A stretch of 7,424 nt of DNA. Origin: a bacterium. GTDB lineage: Bacteria; Patescibacteriota; Patescibacteriia; UBA1558; S5-K13. The stretch spans positions 1 through 7,424 of the forward strand of contig JAIOTH010000042.1 of the NCBI GenBank assembly GCA_021106915.1, read 5' to 3'. The position numbers were made by a program, and so were the translations under genes. The notes under the pieces are model-generated. The model was not told the origin of the DNA. It was given only the letters and a program-made list of their open reading frames with translations, and did no database searches. Position 1 is the first letter of the stretch, and each line of letters starts with the position of its first letter. Shown here one piece after another: positions 5,490-7,424 of this stretch.

Positions 5490-5517
5490 TGTTAGGTTTT
5501 AGCTTATAGGTTTTAGG
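5490..5517. repeat. Four perfect-period heptads (TTnTAGG type)
   Basis: TGTTAGG, TTTTAGC, TTATAGG and TTTTAGG follow with exact 7-bp period, all sharing TAG at positions 4-6. On the minus strand they read as CCTAAAA, CCTATAA, GCTAAAA, CCTAACA, the same nCTAnnn pattern as the tract at 1153-1195. The last unit also forms an 8-bp inverted repeat TTTTAGGA (5511-5518) with TCCTAAAA (5527-5534). The tract is the immediate leader of the 123-aa gene. Confidence 0.65.
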
Positions 5518-5561
5518 AAATTTCAATCCTAAAAACAAAACTAAAATTAAAAATTATTTAA

Positions 5562-5888
5562 TTAAAAAACAAAAGGTTGATGTTCCTGTTCCATTTCCTG
5601 CCACTCATCACCTTCTTTTTGATAAACTTTCAATCTATAGGTTTTTTCTGTATCTGAATATTCATAATCTACGGACATATCTGAACCAATTCGATTAGAA
5701 TAATTAGAATGTTTACTTAAAATTAAATCTCGAATATTCATCTCTAACTTAATATCACCCATTGGTCCTTTGAATTCAATAATCTCTTTAATGCCATGTT
5801 TGTCTTCGTCTTGAAGAGTATCTTGATTACTAACATCAAAATTATCCAAAATCTTATTTTTAGTTTCAATCCATTTTTCTAAATTCAC
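5562..5888 (-). CDS. Small acidic soluble hypothetical protein
   Basis: This 108-aa protein starts with GTG (5888-5886): an in-frame TAA lies 18 nt upstream and no ATG or TTG intervenes, so GTG is the best start for the full frame. It has no membrane segment or signal peptide and is acidic. The most conserved-looking part is HGIKEIIEFKGPMGDIKLEMNIRDLI (31-56), followed by YSNRIGSD (63-70) and VDYEYSDTEKTYRLKVYQKEGDEWQEM (73-99). This suggests an alternating beta structure with tyrosines and acidic turns. I have the impression of a small family restricted to Patescibacteria but cannot name it. A promoter is suggested about 95 nt upstream (5989-6017). No Shine-Dalgarno is visible. Confidence 0.75.
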   Translation of the reverse strand: MNLEKWIETKNKILDNFDVSNQDTLQDEDKHGIKEIIEFKGPMGDIKLEMNIRDLILSKHSNYSNRIGSDMSVDYEYSDTEKTYRLKVYQKEGDEWQEMEQEHQPFVF

Positions 5889-5966
5889 ATCGTTAGATAT
5901 TATTTATTAAAAATCACAAATACCTAAAAATATTCCACCATCATTATAAAATTAAAAACTTGACAG

Positions 5967-5987
5967 CTGATTACTGATTGCTGTTTA
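5967..5987. repeat. Three CTGATTr heptads
   Basis: CTGATTA, CTGATTG and CTGTTTA follow at exact 7-bp spacing. They lie between the putative start site and the GTG of the 108-aa gene, overlapping the region just downstream of the -10 box at 5989-5994. The sequence differs from the CTA heptads elsewhere, but the period is the same. Confidence 0.45.
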
Positions 5988-5988
5988 T

Positions 5989-6017
5989 ATTATACTACAA
6001 GTTAGCAAAAAGGTAAA
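5989..6017 (-). promoter_or_regulatory. Probable promoter of the 108-aa gene
   Basis: On the minus strand TTTACC (6017-6012, four of six to TTGACA) and a perfect TATAAT (5994-5989) are separated by 17 bp. Transcription would begin near 5982, giving a leader of about 95 nt to the GTG at 5888. Confidence 0.5.
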
Positions 6018-6315
6018 AATAAAAAATAATAAAAAATTTAGGAAAACAAAAAAGACCTTAATAAATTATCAAAATCTTCCAAATTTACATCAACTACTTA
6101 ATAAACTTCTTCAAAAATTGATTATTAAATTAATAAAATCTCAACAAATTATAAAAACTTGTCAATCAAAAAAAGACTCTTAACATTCTTTTTTCCACTA
6201 TCGACTTTCAACATTTACATCACAATATTCTTGATATTTTTAAATCTTCCTCATTGGCAGAATCCATTGCTCTTTTTTGTGAATATCTCTGTGCTAGAAA
6301 ACACCGTGAAAAATA

Positions 6316-7098
6316 TTATTTGTCAATTAAATCAAACTCAAGAGCCTTTATTAATTGAGGAGAAGCCTCAGAAGATTGTTTTATTCTATCTACTATTTCT
6401 TTAGGTAAATCTTTTAAATCTAATTGAATATCAGATTCTTTGGGACCAAAAGTATGCCTTTCGAGGAATTTTGTGAGTTCTCCTTCTCCTTGATTTTCTT
6501 CCCAGGCCTTTCCTAAATTAGAAACACGACCATTTAAAGCCTGAACAAGTTCAAAATCTGTCAAAATACCACTATCCATCAAAGTATCTGATAAATATAT
6601 AAGCTCCTTATTCTGATACCCTTTTGGATCTTTCAATCTTGATATTAAATCATCTTTCCCGTCTTTAGTTTTACCTTTTTCAACTAACTCTATCCTTCTA
6701 TTATTCTCTTGGATTTTTTCTACACTTCTTTCATTTTGCTTTAAAAATTCAATAGCTTCAAAAACCAAGTCTTGATATTTCTCTTCTTGTTCTTCATTGA
6801 GGTTGTAACCATAATACTTTGATATTTTATTTTCAAAAAGCCATCCATTTCCAAGTTCTATATTTTTCTTAAAATCTTCAGAACTACCACCCACTAAATC
6901 ATAAACTTTTTTATAGATTTCATCACGATGTTTTAAATTTTCTTCTTGTTCTTTCTTTAATTGTTCTATTTCATCTTTAACTTTATCAGTATAAGCTGAT
7001 ATAGATTTTTCTTTGCCTTCAACTTCCTCATTCTTTTTTGTTGGGTCTAATCTTGGTTTTTTTAATATTTGTTCTGTTAATATTTGTTCCATATTCAT
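6316..7098 (-). CDS. Charged coiled-coil hypothetical protein
   Basis: This 260-aa protein is soluble and highly charged, with no signal peptide or membrane segment. Residues about 36-65 (YTDKVKDEIEQLKKEQEENLKHRDEIYKK) and 104-142 are predicted long helices with heptad character, probably coiled coils. Between them, GGSSEDFKKNIELGNGWLFENKISKYYGY (70-98) looks like a compact folded segment. The C-terminal part (about 160-260) contains LSDTLMDSGILTDFELVQALNGR (169-191) and ends in a helix. No enzymatic motif is seen. ATG at 7098 is the first possible start because three consecutive in-frame TAA codons lie just upstream; ATG at 7092 is an alternative. The only strong Shine-Dalgarno is 21 nt away (7120-7127). 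It has its own promoter (7135-7162). Family not recognised. Confidence 0.8.
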   Translation of the reverse strand: MNMEQILTEQILKKPRLDPTKKNEEVEGKEKSISAYTDKVKDEIEQLKKEQEENLKHRDEIYKKVYDLVGGSSEDFKKNIELGNGWLFENKISKYYGYNLNEEQEEKYQDLVFEAIEFLKQNERSVEKIQENNRRIELVEKGKTKDGKDDLISRLKDPKGYQNKELIYLSDTLMDSGILTDFELVQALNGRVSNLGKAWEENQGEGELTKFLERHTFGPKESDIQLDLKDLPKEIVDRIKQSSEASPQLIKALEFDLIDK

Positions 7099-7119
7099 AT
7101 TTTATTATTAATTATAAAT

Positions 7120-7127
7120 CCTCCTTT
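7120..7127 (-). promoter_or_regulatory. Strong Shine-Dalgarno at unusual distance
   Basis: AAAGGAGG on the minus strand is a near-full match to the anti-Shine-Dalgarno, but 21 nt separate it from the ATG at 7098. In-frame TAA codons between them exclude an earlier standard start for the 260-aa protein. Given the promoter at 7135-7162, it would lie almost at the very 5' end of the transcript. Confidence 0.6.
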
Positions 7128-7134
7128 GAATTAA

Positions 7135-7162
7135 TTATTATAAATAAATTCTTGTTTGTCAA
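7135..7162 (-). promoter_or_regulatory. Promoter of the 260-aa coiled-coil gene
   Basis: On the minus strand a perfect TTGACA (7162-7157) is followed after 16 bp by TAATAA (7140-7135). An overlapping perfect TATAAT (7142-7137) would give a 14-bp spacer. Transcription would begin at about 7128, leaving a leader of about 30 nt. Confidence 0.6.
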
Positions 7163-7188
7163 GCGCTGCTATAAACTCCAAAAAAATT

Positions 7189-7235
7189 AAAAAAAAGAGG
7201 GGATTATTGTTAACTTATTGTCAACTAAATCCCCT
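7189..7235 (-). terminator. Rho-independent terminator
   Basis: On the minus strand AGGGGATT (7235-7228) pairs perfectly with AATCCCCT (7205-7198). A partial inner stem (GTTGAC/GTTAAC, one mismatch) lies in the loop, and a C then eight T (7196-7189) follow. The stem starts 6 nt after the stop of the 59-aa gene at 7242, so it terminates that transcript and insulates the promoter at 7135-7162. Confidence 0.85.
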
Positions 7236-7241
7236 GCATCA

Positions 7242-7421
7242 TTAAAGTTTATTACACATAGATCTAATAATCCACGTATTAACTGCGGATAAAATATATA
7301 CTCCCATAGTTATTACAATTATTTTTTCCGAAAGGATACTTAATAAAAAAATTCCTATTAAGCCATAGACCAGAGCTCCAATGAGTCCTATCTTGGTCTT
7401 AAATTTTGAAAGTAACACCAT
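7242..7421 (-). CDS. Small two-span membrane protein (may extend past window)
   Basis: This frame reads 59 aa from ATG (7421-7419) to TAA (7244-7242): a basic N-terminus (MVLLSKFKTK), one hydrophobic helix (about 11-30, IGLIGALVYGLIGIFLLSIL), a short SEK turn, a second helix (about 33-52), and a basic tail (RSMCNKL). It is probably a hairpin in the membrane with both ends in the cytoplasm. The codon upstream of the ATG (GAG) is still open at the window edge, so the protein may begin further out and the 5' end is uncertain. Support for it being real comes from the strong terminator placed 6 nt after its stop. Family and function are not recognised. Confidence 0.68.
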   Translation of the reverse strand: MVLLSKFKTKIGLIGALVYGLIGIFLLSILSEKIIVITMGVYILSAVNTWIIRSMCNKL

Positions 7422-7424
7422 CTC

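Larger units (their letters stand above)
5889..6315. other. 427-bp gap without a convincing gene
   Basis: This region lies between the 260-aa gene and the 108-aa gene. It contains a minus-strand promoter (5989-6017), a heptad tract (5967-5987) and, from about 6040 to 6315, very AT-rich sequence broken mostly by TAA stops in all frames. One + frame stays open at 6155-6358 but has no ATG and no ribosome site. One minus frame (6097-6038) encodes a plausible-looking 19-residue tail after a run of TAA codons. A 13-bp direct repeat with two mismatches occurs at 6175-6187 and 6203-6215. A decayed gene or a long leader are both possible. Confidence 0.5.

Noticed and set aside
5960..5989. + strand TTGACA (5960-5965) as a promoter
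   Set aside because: At 17-18 bp there is only GTTTAT/TTTATA, and no + strand gene follows.
6159..6404. + strand 81-codon frame starting with TTG
   Set aside because: It has no Shine-Dalgarno and overlaps the 3' end of the 260-aa gene, and its hydrophobic composition is what AT-rich antisense DNA gives.

Overview
The window is strongly AT-rich, gene-dense and mostly made of small hypothetical and membrane proteins. The 28-bp hairpin elements between genes (TGTC...CTC modules carrying CCGGAAT or CCTGAG stems) are a kind I associate with Patescibacteria (CPR, Parcubacteria-like). The gene set fits: a slipin, a PDZ protein, an ECF sigma factor and several short lineage-restricted membrane proteins. 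The lineage is an inference from style, not from a marker gene. TGA appears to act as a stop (gene at 5115-5486), which fits the standard bacterial code better than the UGA=Gly code of Absconditabacteria and Gracilibacteria.

Layout. 1-922 is a + strand unit: a consensus sigma70-type promoter (28-56), a long near-perfect palindrome in the leader (84-114), a 79-aa basic protein that may be OB/cold-shock-like, a 9-bp hairpin just before the next Shine-Dalgarno, a 140-aa single-span membrane protein, and a clear intrinsic terminator (879-922). 923-1203 has no gene and is packed with repeats. From 1204 onward every gene is on the minus strand.

The minus-strand core (4929 down to 1204) runs in transcription order: slipin/SPFH protein, 139-aa anchored protein, 249-aa polytopic membrane protein, a 98-bp regulatory gap with a promoter and repeated ATTAGTAT octamers, a membrane-anchored HtrA/DegP-like protein, and an ECF sigma factor overlapping it by 8 nt. 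The HtrA-like protein keeps its trypsin-like and PDZ framework but appears to have lost all three catalytic residues. I read it as a pseudoprotease scaffold or sensor coupled to the sigma factor; that role is inference. The whole block looks devoted to the cell envelope.

Further right come a 123-aa membrane protein, a 108-aa soluble protein with a GTG start, a roughly 430-bp gap without a convincing gene, a 260-aa charged coiled-coil protein with an oddly placed Shine-Dalgarno, and a 59-aa two-span membrane protein at the window edge followed by a good minus-strand terminator. The best candidates for something undescribed are the dead-HtrA/ECF pair with its octamer cluster, and the degenerate 7-bp repeats found in four intergenic spots.
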